Notes under the pieces: generated by a model
Seen by the model: only the letters and a program-made list of their open reading frames with translations
Database searches by the model: none
What the model was told of the DNA's origin: nothing
Shown here: positions 17,811-25,871 of the stretch, in pieces
How the letters are laid out: each line of letters begins with the position of its first letter
Position numbering within the stretch: position 1 is the stretch's first letter
Source of the DNA: Aquisphaera giovannonii
GTDB lineage: Bacteria > Planctomycetota > Planctomycetia > Isosphaerales > Isosphaeraceae
Assembly (NCBI RefSeq): GCF_008087625.1
Contig: NZ_CP042997.1
Location: 3,782,001 to 3,846,000 of the forward strand
Direction: 5' to 3'
Length of the DNA stretch: 64,000 bases
Program-made: the position numbers and the translations under genes

Positions 17811-18374
17811 CGGTGGCCTCCTTGTGCGACGTGCCGATCGCGCTTCGTGCGTCTCGCCGACGCCCGGAGAGCGCCGTCGCGACCAAGCATCGGGCATCCG
17901 GCGAAATCAAATGCGATGACACTCACCTCGGAGCAACTTAGGACATGAAGGAGGCAGGCCGTGGGCATGATGAATTTAATCAACGTGAAGGCGAACTCCG
18001 TAACATCGTCGCCGCCCCCGAGTGGACCGTACGGGGCGAACTCCCGCCGCTGAAACTGCAGCGGCCGGCCCTTCGGATTCACCGCGGATCGAGACGACCG
18101 CGTGCCGGAGTTGCTCCCCCACGATCACCTCCGCCGGCATGGACGGGTCGACGTTCCGCAACCTCGCCACGACGGACGGCCTCGCATCTGTCTCGGCCGA
18201 CAGTCGCAGCGTCACCTTTCGGCCCGTCGCCGTGTCGCCTTGCCGGACTTCCGTCGTACCTCGGGCACGGTCGACCACTTTTCCGGTCGGTCGGTTGGTC
18301 GGTTCATCGGCCGCGTTGTTACGCCGCCTTGGACCCTGCCGGACCTACCTCCCGGGAGGACCCCTGACGGACAA
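17811..18374. other. Mostly gene-free; possible 100-residue frame at 17976-18278 (-)
   Basis: A minus-strand frame 17976-18278 (GTG start) reads KVTLRLSAETDARPSVVARL and NVDPSMPAEVIVGEQLRHAV, compositionally plausible but with no ribosome binding site or family match. At 17970-18000 the plus strand resembles a segment at 23005-23040 (AGGCGAAC..CCG.AACATCGT) with one base shifted. This may be a remnant of the same repeated module. Nothing firmer can be said. Confidence 0.3.
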
Positions 18375-18755
18375 TCATCGCAGCTCCCTAGTCGGCGACG
18401 GGTCGTAATAGATTAGCTCGCCCCGCGGTATCATCCGGGCCCGTCCGTCGAGGACGAGCGACGAGAGCGCGTCGATGATCTGGGCCCCGCGGAGTCCGTC
18501 GATCCCCTCGAACGCGTCGACGACCTCACTTGCCGCCGCCGGCCGCCCGACGAAACTGAGGGCCGCGGCGACCAGCTTGACGGCCTTGGCATCTCTCACT
18601 CGCCACCTCCCGGCCCCGCCGGGGCCCTGAACCCGACCGCCCTCGGGCTTAACTTCGAACCACGGGACTGCGACGTACCGGGTCGATGCGGACTCCGGAT
18701 CCGGGGCCGAGTCGCGACGCCGCACCGAGTGATACCAGGCCAGCACCCTGCCCAC
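18375..18755 (-). CDS. Hypothetical protein of a repeated family
   Basis: A 126-residue frame from GTG 18755; the first part may not be translated. The C-terminal 70 residues look like a small winged-helix or helical domain: VRDAKAVKLVAAALSFVGR, then GAQIIDALSSLVLDGRAR and MIPRGELIYYDPSPTRELR. A shorter related copy lies at 19060-19236, which supports it being a real coding family. There is no clear ribosome binding site. Confidence 0.42.
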   Translation of the reverse strand: MGRVLAWYHSVRRRDSAPDPESASTRYVAVPWFEVKPEGGRVQGPGGAGRWRVRDAKAVKLVAAALSFVGRPAAASEVVDAFEGIDGLRGAQIIDALSSLVLDGRARMIPRGELIYYDPSPTRELR

Positions 18756-18833
18756 GCGAGCCTAATAGCAGCATCGTCGATCCGGATCGCCCTGCCAGGA
18801 GAACAGGTGGCGGACGTTACCGACGAGGATCTC

Positions 18834-18947
18834 CTAGCGACTCGTCGCGCGAAACTCCTGGTACATCGTCCAGAACTTGAGCCAGATCCCGACGGTGGCG
18901 ACGAGCAACTCATAGGGCCTGAGCACGCGATGCTCGGTGTAGCGCAT
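18834..18947 (-). CDS. Small 37-residue protein, probably membrane-associated
   Basis: The peptide begins MRYTEHRVLRPYELLVATVG and continues IWLKFWTMYQEFR, a hydrophobic helix rich in aromatic residues. GGGGGAGG lies five bases before ATG 18947, which is strong support for translation. After the TAG stop at 18834 the same frame continues with EILVGNVRHLFSWQGDPD, so the stop could be a recent nonsense change in a longer gene of about 60 codons. Confidence 0.45.
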   Translation of the reverse strand: MRYTEHRVLRPYELLVATVGIWLKFWTMYQEFRATSR

Positions 18948-19059
18948 TGGGCCTCCCCCGCTAACGTAGAACATGAGCCGCCGGGCGCGGCGTGTCCCGC
19001 AACTTCATCCGCCGACGAGGTCGATCGACCTCCCGTGGCGCTCCGATCGTCGCGGCCGG

Positions 19060-19236
19060 CCATCGAAGCTCTCCCATCGGCACCGGGTCGTAATGGATCA
19101 GCTCGTTCCTCCGAGTCATTCCGGCCCGACCGTCGATGAGGAGCATCGTCAGCGCGTCGAGGAACTGACCGCATACCTCGAGCGGGCCCTGCAGCTCGTT
19201 GCCCTCACTGGGCCCCGACCCTCTTCGATCTTGCAA
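19060..19236 (-). pseudogene. Second, degraded copy of the 18375 family
   Basis: The frame reads FLDALTMLLIDGRAGMTRRN and then ELIHYDPVPMGELR. About half of these positions are identical to IIDALSSLVLDGRARMIPRG and ELIYYDPSPTRELR of the gene at 18375. The upstream half of that gene has no counterpart here, and this copy lacks a stop at the equivalent position. It seems to be a truncated duplicate. Confidence 0.45.
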
Positions 19237-19405
19237 GCCGTCTCGACGCCTGGGAGAGGGGCATCAAGGACCGCGAATGCGATAGGGGCTACAAGGACGG
19301 CCGTTGCCGCTGTCTCTCCCAGTGGTGATCACGCCAGCACCGGCCAGTACGTCCGGCCGTGGCCTATGCTTGCGTGTAGCCATCGGCAGGCAGTTCGTCT
19401 ACGAC

Positions 19406-19660
19406 ATGACCACTTACAATGCGACCACGTACAACATCGCGGAGGCCGGTGACGCCCCCGACGAGGGCGCCCGATGGATATTGATCGCTACCGTCGAGCG
19501 GACGATGCATCTCCGTCCGATCATCCGCGAATCGCAGTGACGAGGACACAGCGAAGTATCCGTCTCGATCCGGGCGACGGAGATTGGCCCGTCCTTCGTC
19601 GCGTCGGGCCTCTACGACCCGCACGACGGTCCGGCCTACGACGACCAGTTCGGCTACTGA
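19406..19660 (+). pseudogene. Small gene interrupted by an in-frame TGA
   Basis: From ATG 19406 the frame reads MTTYNATTYNIAEAGDAPDE and GARWILIATVERTMHLRP to a TGA at 19538-19540. The same frame then continues SEVSVSIRATEIGPSFVASG and LYDPHDGPAYDDQFGY to a TGA at 19658. Both halves look like protein, so one nonsense change in an 84-codon gene is the simplest reading. I know no family for it. Confidence 0.35.
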
Positions 19661-19717
19661 GCTATCCCGCCAGTCTCCTTCGTGCCTCTGTGGTTATTCC
19701 CATCCGGAGAGCCGCCC

Positions 19718-20068
19718 ATGAACATGCCCATCGATCGGTTCCCGACCGTGCCCGTTGATCTCCAGGAGTCCGTCTGCAGCCGCCTCGCCTTGCTGGCCCG
19801 CCTCGACCTCGACGAGCTGACCACCTGGGCCGCCGCCGCCCGCGAGGGCCTGGAGGCCGCGCGGGCCCTCCGCGACTCGGGGTGGCCCGATCCGGCGGTC
19901 GAGGAGTGCCTTCTCATCCTCTCCTTCGCCGGCGGCTTCCCAGGCGGTCCAGAGGCCTGCCTCGAGTCCCTCCGCTTAGCCGCCGGAAAGCTCGGCCTCC
20001 CCTCCCACGATTCGCCCTCCCTTCAGGTCGAGGAGGGACTGAGATTGGAGTCACCATCGGCCGCTTGA
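19718..20068 (+). CDS. Hypothetical helical protein, 116 residues
   Basis: The protein is almost entirely alpha-helical: DLQESVCSRLALLARLDLDE, LTTWAAAAREGLEAARALRD, then PAVEECLLILSFAGG. It has no Cys-based motif or signal peptide. CGGAGAG stands seven bases before ATG 19718. It lies in the cargo region upstream of sigma cassette B and may be its own unit. A GTG directly after its stop opens a frame (MTFDPGRYADRDYG) that is later broken by a frameshift. Confidence 0.5.
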   Translation: MNMPIDRFPTVPVDLQESVCSRLALLARLDLDELTTWAAAAREGLEAARALRDSGWPDPAVEECLLILSFAGGFPGGPEACLESLRLAAGKLGLPSHDSPSLQVEEGLRLESPSAA

Positions 20069-20759
20069 GTGACCTTCGACCCGGGGCGGTACGCCGATCG
20101 CGACTACGGTACCGCTCTCGGCCTGTCCTTCCTGGCAGCCAACGTGGGAAACGTCCTCTCCGTCACCACGAGGCCGCCCACCTGCTCGAGATTTCGAGAT
20201 TCGACCACGGGCGGGGCAGTGACTACGCCAAGGAGGTCGGTGGCGGCACCGAGGAGATCTCGGCGGCGGTCGCGAGGCAGTTTGGCCACCGGTTCGACGC
20301 CGCGTGGCACCGCCTCGCGGTCGATGATGCCACCCAGGGCCGCCGGCCGCGATGGTAGCCGACTCCAATGCCGAATCCGGACATGCCAGAGTTTCCACCA
20401 GGCAGGGCAAAAGCGACATGCATGTCGGTTTTGAGGATCGCCCTCCGCGGCGGGCTTTTCTTTCGACTCCAAGGCCGCTAGATTACGCTGGAACAAATTT
20501 CTTTTTTAAGCTTGGCGCCCTGTCCACACTCGGTTACATTCACCCGCCATGAGCCTCTTGAGACGATGATGCCTCCTGGTTGGTTCATCTCTGCACGATC
20601 TTAGGTGATGCCGCCCTCTCGCGGCCGAAGGACTCGGCCCGGCTCCCCACGGATCGTCCTCCGATCGCAGGGCCCGTGCTCGCTTGCCGGGCCGACGACG
20701 CCTCAACGGCCTGACTCACCATCCAATTGACGGCCACCTTACCGCCGCTCCACACGGAG
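20069..20759. other. Probable remnant plus non-coding DNA upstream of sigma gene B
   Basis: The first 290 bp hold two frames that look like pieces of one protein: MTFDPGRYADRDYGTALGLS from GTG 20069, and, in another frame, LLEISRFDHGRGSDYAKEVG to RFDAAWHRLAVDDATQG, ending at 20358. A frameshift near 20180 would join them. The remaining 400 bp hold no gene. Around 20500 there is an AT-rich patch (AAATTTCTTTTTTAAGC). Confidence 0.35.
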
Positions 20760-21700
20760 TACGTCGATGTACTGCGCAGGGACGATGACCGCCCCCGATC
20801 CGGGACGCACCTATTGCCGCGACATGAGCCGGCACGAGATCCTCTCCGCCGAGCAGGAGCGGCGCCTGGCCGAGGCCGCCGCCGCCGGCGACCGCGACGC
20901 CCGGGCCCGCCTGATCGGGGCCAACCTCCGCCTGGTCGCCAAGATCGCCGCCCGGTTCCGCAACCGGGGCATGGACTACGACGACCTGATCTGCGAGGGG
21001 AACCTCGGGCTGACCCGGGCCGCCGACCGCTTCGACCCCGGCCGGGGATGCCGGTTCGCCACGTACGCCAAGCACTGGATCCTCGAGGCGATCCGGTCCG
21101 CCCTCAGGGACACGACACCCACGATCCGGGTGCCGAACCACGTGTACCGCCTACTCTGGAAGTGGCGGCGGGCCGAGCAGTACCTCTCCCGGGGGCTGGG
21201 CCGGATGCCGACCTCCGACGAGGTCGCGGCGCACCTGGGGCTCAGCGAGTCCCAACTGGCGATGGTGGAGAAGGCGCAGTGGGCCGGCCGGCTCCGGCTC
21301 GAGGGCGCCCTCTCCGACGGCGGCGAGGGCTGGTCCCTGGACGAGGCGGTGGACGGCTCCGAGGCCCCGGGGTGCGACCTGGAGCGGGCCGACGAGCGGG
21401 CCGAGGTGCTGCGGCGGATGGGCCGGCTGGAAGACTGCGAGCGGGCGGTCGTCACCCTGCGGTACGGGCTGGGGGGCGAGGCCCCGCGGACGCTGGCGGA
21501 GGTCGGGCGGAGGCTGGGGGTCACCTCCGAGTGGGCCCGCCAGATCGAGCAACGAGCCGTCCGCAAGCTCGTGCTCGGAGCGGCCGCGCCGGCCCCGCGT
21601 GCCGCCAGGCGCTTCGCCTGACCGCCCGCGGACCGCGAGGTCGGCGTGGCGTCCCACGGCGGCCCGTCGCCGCCGGCCGTGCCGCCCTCGGCGTCGCCCG
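20760..21700 (+). repeat. 941-bp direct repeat, copy B (sigma gene)
   Basis: Partner of 11094-12034, same orientation and no gaps. Identity continues about 80 bp past the stop codon and ends abruptly at GCGTCGCCCG. All coding differences lie within 21117-21183. Confidence 0.93.
20767..21621 (+). CDS. Sigma-70 family sigma factor B
   Basis: A 284-residue sigma factor, identical to sigma A outside residues 118-139. The variable segment here is TIRVPNHVYRLLWKWRRAEQ with Y at position 139. Compared with sigma A the changes are A118P, L122V, A124N, V128R, A130L, R131W and R139Y; five further codons differ silently. In known sigma factors this is region 3.0 (2.5), whose helix contacts the extended -10 element and the -10 upstream edge; position 128 aligns with E. 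coli E458. The rest of regions 2 and 4 is unchanged, so core binding and -35 reading should be the same. It heads cassette B. Confidence 0.88.
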   Translation: MYCAGTMTAPDPGRTYCRDMSRHEILSAEQERRLAEAAAAGDRDARARLIGANLRLVAKIAARFRNRGMDYDDLICEGNLGLTRAADRFDPGRGCRFATYAKHWILEAIRSALRDTTPTIRVPNHVYRLLWKWRRAEQYLSRGLGRMPTSDEVAAHLGLSESQLAMVEKAQWAGRLRLEGALSDGGEGWSLDEAVDGSEAPGCDLERADERAEVLRRMGRLEDCERAVVTLRYGLGGEAPRTLAEVGRRLGVTSEWARQIEQRAVRKLVLGAAAPAPRAARRFA

Positions 21701-21758
21701 AGCGCAAGGGCGACGGGACGGAGATCGGCGTTTCCCATGAGGGTTCGGGGACAGGGCA

Positions 21759-22097
21759 ATGACTCCGAAACTGCGGCGGATCATCGGGCTCGGTCTCCAA
21801 ATCGCGGAGGACATCGCCGCTGGCCTGCCAGCCGACGGCCCCACCTCGAACTGGCCGGGGTTCGGCGAAGGAGACTGGATCCGGCTGTCGCTGGCCGGCG
21901 TCGAGCGCGGGTCGGCGGATGCGATATTCGTCGAGGCCCTGGCGGGCCACGCTTACGAGGTGCTCGTGAGCAGGGGGCGGGCCGGGGAGGGCAAGCCGAG
22001 TGGGACGAGGCCGGGCAACGGTCCGAGCGAGAGCACGGGGATCGTGGGGCCGATGCCACCCGATGGCCAACCGTCCCCATCGCGCAGTTGTGATTGA
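21759..22097 (+). CDS. Sigma-cassette second gene, copy B
   Basis: A 112-residue protein related to the one at 12140: KLRRIIGLGLQIAEDIAAGL, WPGFGEGDW, then SADAIFVEALAGHAYEVLVS. The C-terminal 35 residues are extra and Pro/Ser-rich. ACAGGG precedes ATG 21759. It lies about 140 bp after sigma B. The conserved spacing to sigma in both cassettes suggests a working partnership, for example an anti-sigma or co-regulator, but no known fold is evident. Confidence 0.58.
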   Translation: MTPKLRRIIGLGLQIAEDIAAGLPADGPTSNWPGFGEGDWIRLSLAGVERGSADAIFVEALAGHAYEVLVSRGRAGEGKPSGTRPGNGPSESTGIVGPMPPDGQPSPSRSCD

Positions 22098-22161
22098 TAT
22101 AAATAATATGAATAGGCGTCGGTGTTGCGAGGTAGCGACCCCGGCCTCCGGAGGAACGCCG

Positions 22162-22368
22162 ATGCCGGCGAACCCGCAACTCGAGATCGTCCTGTCCGAG
22201 GCGCTGTGGAAGTCCCTGGACCGCCGGGCCCGGGAGCTGGGCGTGCCGCTGGAACTGCTGGCAGCCAGCCTGGTCCGCGACGCGATCCAGCCGCCGGAGG
22301 GCTCCCCGCCGCGTGAGTGTAGGGCCCGCACGGAGTCTCATAACCCCGTCTGGGCCGTCCGGCACTGA
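22162..22368 (+). CDS. Ribbon-helix-helix-like protein, copy B
   Basis: A 68-residue protein with the cleanest version of this family: strand NPQLEIVLSEALW, helix KSLDRRARELGVP, helix LELLAASLVRDAIQPP. GGAGGA precedes ATG 22162. An AT-rich stretch at 22096-22114 (TGATATAAATAATATGAATA) directly upstream could be its promoter and operator. Related copies are at 12571 (intact) and 25797 (broken). A repressor of its own cassette is the simplest guess. Confidence 0.62.
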   Translation: MPANPQLEIVLSEALWKSLDRRARELGVPLELLAASLVRDAIQPPEGSPPRECRARTESHNPVWAVRH

Positions 22369-22443
22369 CCCGACTCGCCCCGGCGGGCACGTGCCTCTGC
22401 CGCCCGCCCGGCCCAAAGTGGATCGCTCCACGAGGACGGGGAC

Positions 22444-22749
22444 GTGCCAATCGAGATGGAAGCGAGCATCCGGCAGGCGATCGTCGATCACAACCTGCTC
22501 CGGGTCGTAAGTCGGTGGAGAGAGCATGTCGTCGAGCCATACCTGCTCTACAGGGGCGAGGCCGGCTTCGCGCTGCTCGCCTACGAGATCGAGCGCCCCT
22601 CCCATCCGAGCGCCCCGCCGGGGTGGGTCGAGATGCGACTTTCCTGTATTCAGGTGGTCCGCCCCCTGCCCGAGCACTTCGAGCCGAATCGGCCGGGGTA
22701 CGAGCCGGGGCATCGCAGGTACTGGGGGCGGATCATCTGCCAGTGCTGA
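22444..22749 (+). CDS. WYL-like domain protein
   Basis: A 101-residue protein that looks like a single WYL domain: SIRQAIVDHNLLRVVSRWRE, HVVEPYLLYRGEAGFALLAY, and a final strand with FEPNRPGY. WYL domains sense ligands, often nucleotides or nucleic-acid fragments, and usually sit behind a DNA-binding domain in regulators of mobile or defence loci; here no such domain is attached. The start is GTG 22444 (GAGGA upstream) or ATG 22456. It follows the ribbon-helix-helix gene of cassette B by 75 bp and may be part of it; the matching position in cassette A holds the insertion sequence. Confidence 0.58.
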   Translation: MPIEMEASIRQAIVDHNLLRVVSRWREHVVEPYLLYRGEAGFALLAYEIERPSHPSAPPGWVEMRLSCIQVVRPLPEHFEPNRPGYEPGHRRYWGRIICQC

Positions 22750-23117
22750 TGGACGGCTCGCATCGCCGTAGCGGGCGTCGTCCGTGGGAGACGCTGGCCG
22801 CAGAAACCTTGCAGGTAGGCCGCGTGGACGACGGTACGATCGAGCCCGCGAGCGACCCCGGCCCATGGCCGATGCCATCAAGTGCCTTCGACCAGGCCCG
22901 GGCACCTTGATCGCAGCCGTGGCGTCACATCACAACAATACCTATCTCGTCGCTATCGGACAGGAGGCCCGGGGGGCGTGCGGCGGCCCGGCACGTCCGC
23001 CCTATCGAGGCGAACCTCCGCAACATCGTGGCGCCCCTCCTGGCGTGCCGAATGGGCGCTGTCATCCCGGTCGTGATGGGGTGGAGGACCCACGGGTCAC
23101 TACGCCCCCATCGCGGA

Positions 23118-23306
23118 TCAGCAGCCGATCCACGACGCCAGCCATCGGACGAGCCGGTGCAGGTTGCCGGAGCTCGGCGGCTCCGCGGCGTACAGATGGC
23201 GGATGTAGTCGACGGCCCAGATCCAGACCGCGATCGCGACGATGCCCGCCAGCATGGCGCGCAGGTCCGTGGCCAGCTCGCGGAAGGCCTGGCGGAGCCG
23301 ATTCAT
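23118..23306 (-). CDS. Small membrane protein, 62 residues
   Basis: It starts MNRLRQAFRELATDLRAMLA, followed by the membrane helix GIVAIAVWIWAVDYIRHLY and an amphipathic tail RLVRWLASWIGC. A GACGAGGCG sequence lies upstream of ATG 23306. Function is unknown; it resembles single-span small proteins often found on mobile elements. Confidence 0.5.
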   Translation of the reverse strand: MNRLRQAFRELATDLRAMLAGIVAIAVWIWAVDYIRHLYAAEPPSSGNLHRLVRWLASWIGC

Positions 23307-23429
23307 CGTCGCCTCGTCGTGGACCCCGGGGGGTCATCTCTCTCCCCCGATGCTATCGCGCGTCAGCCCATGGTGTTCGGTAGAGCTTAAAAAATCGTTC
23401 ATTGGCCCCTGCGATTCACGATCTACATC

Positions 23430-23447
23430 CTACATTCTTGAATGTAG
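23430..23447. promoter_or_regulatory. Palindromic operator-like site
   Basis: CTACATT-CTTG-AATGTAG, seven-base perfect arms with a four-base spacer, in an AT-richer intergenic stretch between 23306 and 23658. Another CTACAT lies just before it (23423-23428). It could bind a dimeric repressor such as the ribbon-helix-helix proteins, but no copy was noticed elsewhere. Confidence 0.3.
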
Positions 23448-23657
23448 CCGTTCACCAAACCTACCCAGCATGGTGTGACGCCCGATGCGGCCGCTCACGG
23501 CGGCCGGCCCGTCGACGACGACGGGGTCCTATCGGGCGACGCCGATAATCCGCGGCCTCGTAGGCCGCCCGCTTGCGCCCCCAGGCGAAGCCGCGAGACG
23601 CCGCAGCGGCTCCCGCGCCCTTTCCCCGCGCATTCGACGATGATGTCGGAGGTCACC

Positions 23658-23906
23658 TTGAAGCGACAGCTCGCGTTCGAGTCCCTGGAAGGGAAGCTGC
23701 TCCAGAGCGTCACCATCTCCGGTGCCGCCCCGCTCGCGGCAGCCTACGCCCGCATCGACCGCCCCGCCCCGGACGACGACCCGACGCCGAGGCCGGAGTC
23801 CGATCCGGGACCGCTGCCGACCGGCGAGCCGCCCATCATCATACCGCCGCTCCCGCCCTCGGGCCCCGCGGGCCCCGGATGCGTCGCCCCCGGGGCCCCG
23901 CGGTGA
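23658..23906 (+). CDS. Small secreted-type protein with planctomycete leader
   Basis: From TTG 23658, five bases after GGAGG, the protein reads KRQLAFESLEGKLLQSV, the pattern (KRxLxFExLExRxLLS) that many exported planctomycete proteins carry at the N-terminus. The 82-residue protein is then dominated by Pro, Asp and Gly, with PDDDPTPRPESDPGPLPTGE and IIIPPLPPSG. Longer frames reaching back to 23475 lack a comparable start. Function unknown. Confidence 0.48.
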   Translation: MKRQLAFESLEGKLLQSVTISGAAPLAAAYARIDRPAPDDDPTPRPESDPGPLPTGEPPIIIPPLPPSGPAGPGCVAPGAPR

Positions 23907-23945
23907 CCGGAGAGCCGCGGGCCTGTCGGGCCGAGCGAAAAGAAG

Positions 23946-23973
23946 AAGCCCCCGGTCTTGACCCCGGGGGCTT
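23946..23973. terminator. Strong hairpin between convergent genes
   Basis: Ten-base perfect stem AAGCCCCCGG / CCGGGGGCTT with an eight-base loop, between the genes ending at 23906 (+) and 24060 (-). The A-rich run at 23939-23947 gives a T-run for minus-strand transcripts, so it is probably a terminator acting at least on the minus strand. Confidence 0.65.
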
Positions 23974-24059
23974 CCCACCAATCGCGCCGGCCGACCGGCC
24001 AGCCCTCCCGACGCGCGGCGGCGGTCCCGGCCGCCTCGGCGACACGCGATGCCGCCCGG

Positions 24060-24431
24060 TCAGCGGGGGTGGTGGCCTTGCGCGGGCTCCCCGCCGACAA
24101 TGTCCGTCGCCGTCAGCTGGGCCTTCTCGTATCCCAGGTCCTGGAGGACCTCCAGCACCTCGCTCCAGGTCGGGAACATCCGGCCGCTACGCTCCTTGTA
24201 CTCCTGCATCGCCCGCATGAACTCCACCTCGGCGGCCGAGTAGTCGCGATCGCAGGTAGTCGGGTCGATGGCCCTCCTGCGGGTGTTGGCGACGCGGGCC
24301 CGGGCGGCACGGCGGGCCCGCTCGTCGTGGAACGCCCAGGGGGGCATCTCATCGGTCTCTTCGGCGGGAGCGGCGGGGGCGAGCTTTCGGCCTTCGGCGG
24401 CCTCGCGTCGAGGGGTTGGGGAACGTCGCAT
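24060..24431 (-). CDS. Small planctomycete protein, '[12 protein letters not shown]' family, copy 1
   Basis: A 123-residue protein. The N-terminal 50 residues are Arg/Ala-rich and variable; the conserved core is [20 protein letters not shown] and [20 protein letters not shown], then LQDLGYEK. The core is known to me as a recurrent short protein of planctomycetes without assigned function. ATG 24431 has GAGAGGA eight bases upstream. A close relative is at 25872-26201 on the same strand with the same leader. Confidence 0.65.
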   Translation of the reverse strand: MRRSPTPRREAAEGRKLAPAAPAEETDEMPPWAFHDERARRAARARVANTRRRAIDPTTCDRDYSAAEVEFMRAMQEYKERSGRMFPTWSEVLEVLQDLGYEKAQLTATDIVGGEPAQGHHPR

Positions 24432-24755
24432 GAGGGTTCCTCTCTACGGCGGTGTAGTCAACGGCGACAACGTCATCATTGAGGCCCTGCCCGATGCTCC
24501 TCCCGGGCGCACGGCCTCGCCGGGATCCTCCCGACGATAGCAGCATAGAACCACATTCCCTAACTAAGGGGTGAATGCCGTAAATTTTGGGTCGTCTCAA
24601 TCACGCATATTTATGACGATGTGGTCGGATACGGGGCCGCCGTGAGGTGGGCATGACGAGCGGGGCCGAGATGCCGCCGCGAGCTTACCGGGCGGCACGG
24701 AGAGATGGGTGGCGTTCGGCCGCGTCGTCCGCGACCAGGGCGACCTCGGCAGGCC
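24432..24755. other. Gene-free, promoter-type region
   Basis: About 320 bp between two minus-strand small genes. It contains AT-richer DNA around 24555-24620 (including CACGCATATTTATGACG). No gene is supported. Confidence 0.4.
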
Positions 24756-24977
24756 TTACTCCATCGGCTCGACGCGGACGGCCCCAACGTACCCCAGGCC
24801 CGGGGCGTGGACGTACCGCATCGGCCGGTCCGATGCGGGCAGGGCGAGCCACTCGCCTTCGGTCCAGGTCCGCAGCCGGCACAGGACGCCATCGGCGAAG
24901 ATGAGGGGGCTGGCTCCCCGGGGAGGCGTCGCGCTTGCCTTGAATATGGCGTCCAGGCGGAGGGGGTAACTCATCAT
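24756..24977 (-). CDS. Hypothetical protein, 73 residues
   Basis: It reads MMSYPLRLDAIFKASATPPR, then GASPLIFADGVLCRLRTWTE and GYVGAVRVEPME. The alternating pattern suggests a small beta-rich fold. GAAGAGGG precedes the ATG ATG at 24977; longer versions to 25070 lack a binding site. No family is recognised. Confidence 0.48.
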   Translation of the reverse strand: MMSYPLRLDAIFKASATPPRGASPLIFADGVLCRLRTWTEGEWLALPASDRPMRYVHAPGLGYVGAVRVEPME

Positions 24978-25473
24978 GCCGGCCCTCTTCATGCGACGAT
25001 CGTCGCGCCCGAGTGGAAGGTCGAGGGTCTTCCCGGTCCTCGTCCCTGGAGGATTGGTGTGCGGCCTCAATCAGGAGCCGCCGATCGTACCCTAGGTCGG
25101 GATCGGCGTCCCGTCAAATCGACAAGTCCCGGCAATCACGCCGCGTCGTCGCCTGCCGCAGCGGAACGAACCACAGTGCGGTGGTTCGGTACGTGCCGGT
25201 CCAGGGTCTAGAGGGCCCCATCGCCCGTCGGCCGGCGATGGGGCATGTGCCTTCTCTCGAGCCTGGAGCCCGGAGAGCTGGACACGAGGACCTGGCCCGC
25301 GAGCTCGAACTGGCACCCCTGCCCTTCGGCGCGACCGACGAGGGTGTGGAGTAAGATCCCGCGCAAACTGGTGGAGTCCCGGTCATCCTGGCCGACCTCC
25401 ACCCGCGATCGACGACGGCCGACGGCAACCTTGCCCGATCCGAGGTGTCGATCACTGGGGTTGCCTGATACGT
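24978..25473. other. No gene recognised
   Basis: About 500 bp where the open frames on both strands are short and compositionally like shadows. Nothing can be named. Confidence 0.4.
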
Positions 25474-25797
25474 TTAGCATCCGCCGTGTCGGTCCGCCAG
25501 GAGGCTCCCGGGACGGCCCGGGGGTTCGGGTCTGCAAAAGGGAATACCCGGTCGGTGGCGGGTGGTGAGGATGGGGCGATGGCACTCGGTGCGGGGCAGA
25601 CGCCTACGCGACGGCTCGCCCACCCGCCGGTGGCCGGCCGGCAGCCCGGCATCCTCGCCGGCGACCGACTCGGCCGTGTCGCAAACCAGGCCGCCTGCGA
25701 GCAGGGCTATCGGCACGCCCAGCTACCGGGCCCGGCGGTCTAGGGATCTCCAGAGGTCGTCGGACAGGACCACTTCGACTTGCGAGTTCGCCGACAT
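25474..25797 (-). pseudogene. Third ribbon-helix-helix copy, broken by TAG
   Basis: From ATG 25797, with AGGAGG nine bases upstream, the frame reads MSANSQVEVVLSDDLWRSLD and RRAR, then TAG at 25723-25725, then continues LGVPIALLAGGLVCDTAESV. Intact relatives have RRARELGVP, so one GAG-to-TAG change between the two helices explains the break. No sigma gene or second-gene homologue remains nearby. It is evidence of a third, dead cassette or a lone duplicate. Confidence 0.7.
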
Positions 25798-25871
25798 CGG
25801 CTTCCTCCTGCGACCGAGGCCGCCACGTAGAGGCCTCGGCAGTCCTCGAGATGTGAGCGGAGCGGGGGGCT

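Noticed and set aside
20440-20475. Terminator at the CCGCGGCGGGCTTTTC sequence
   Set aside because: The possible stem is only about four base pairs, too weak to call despite the T-rich run.
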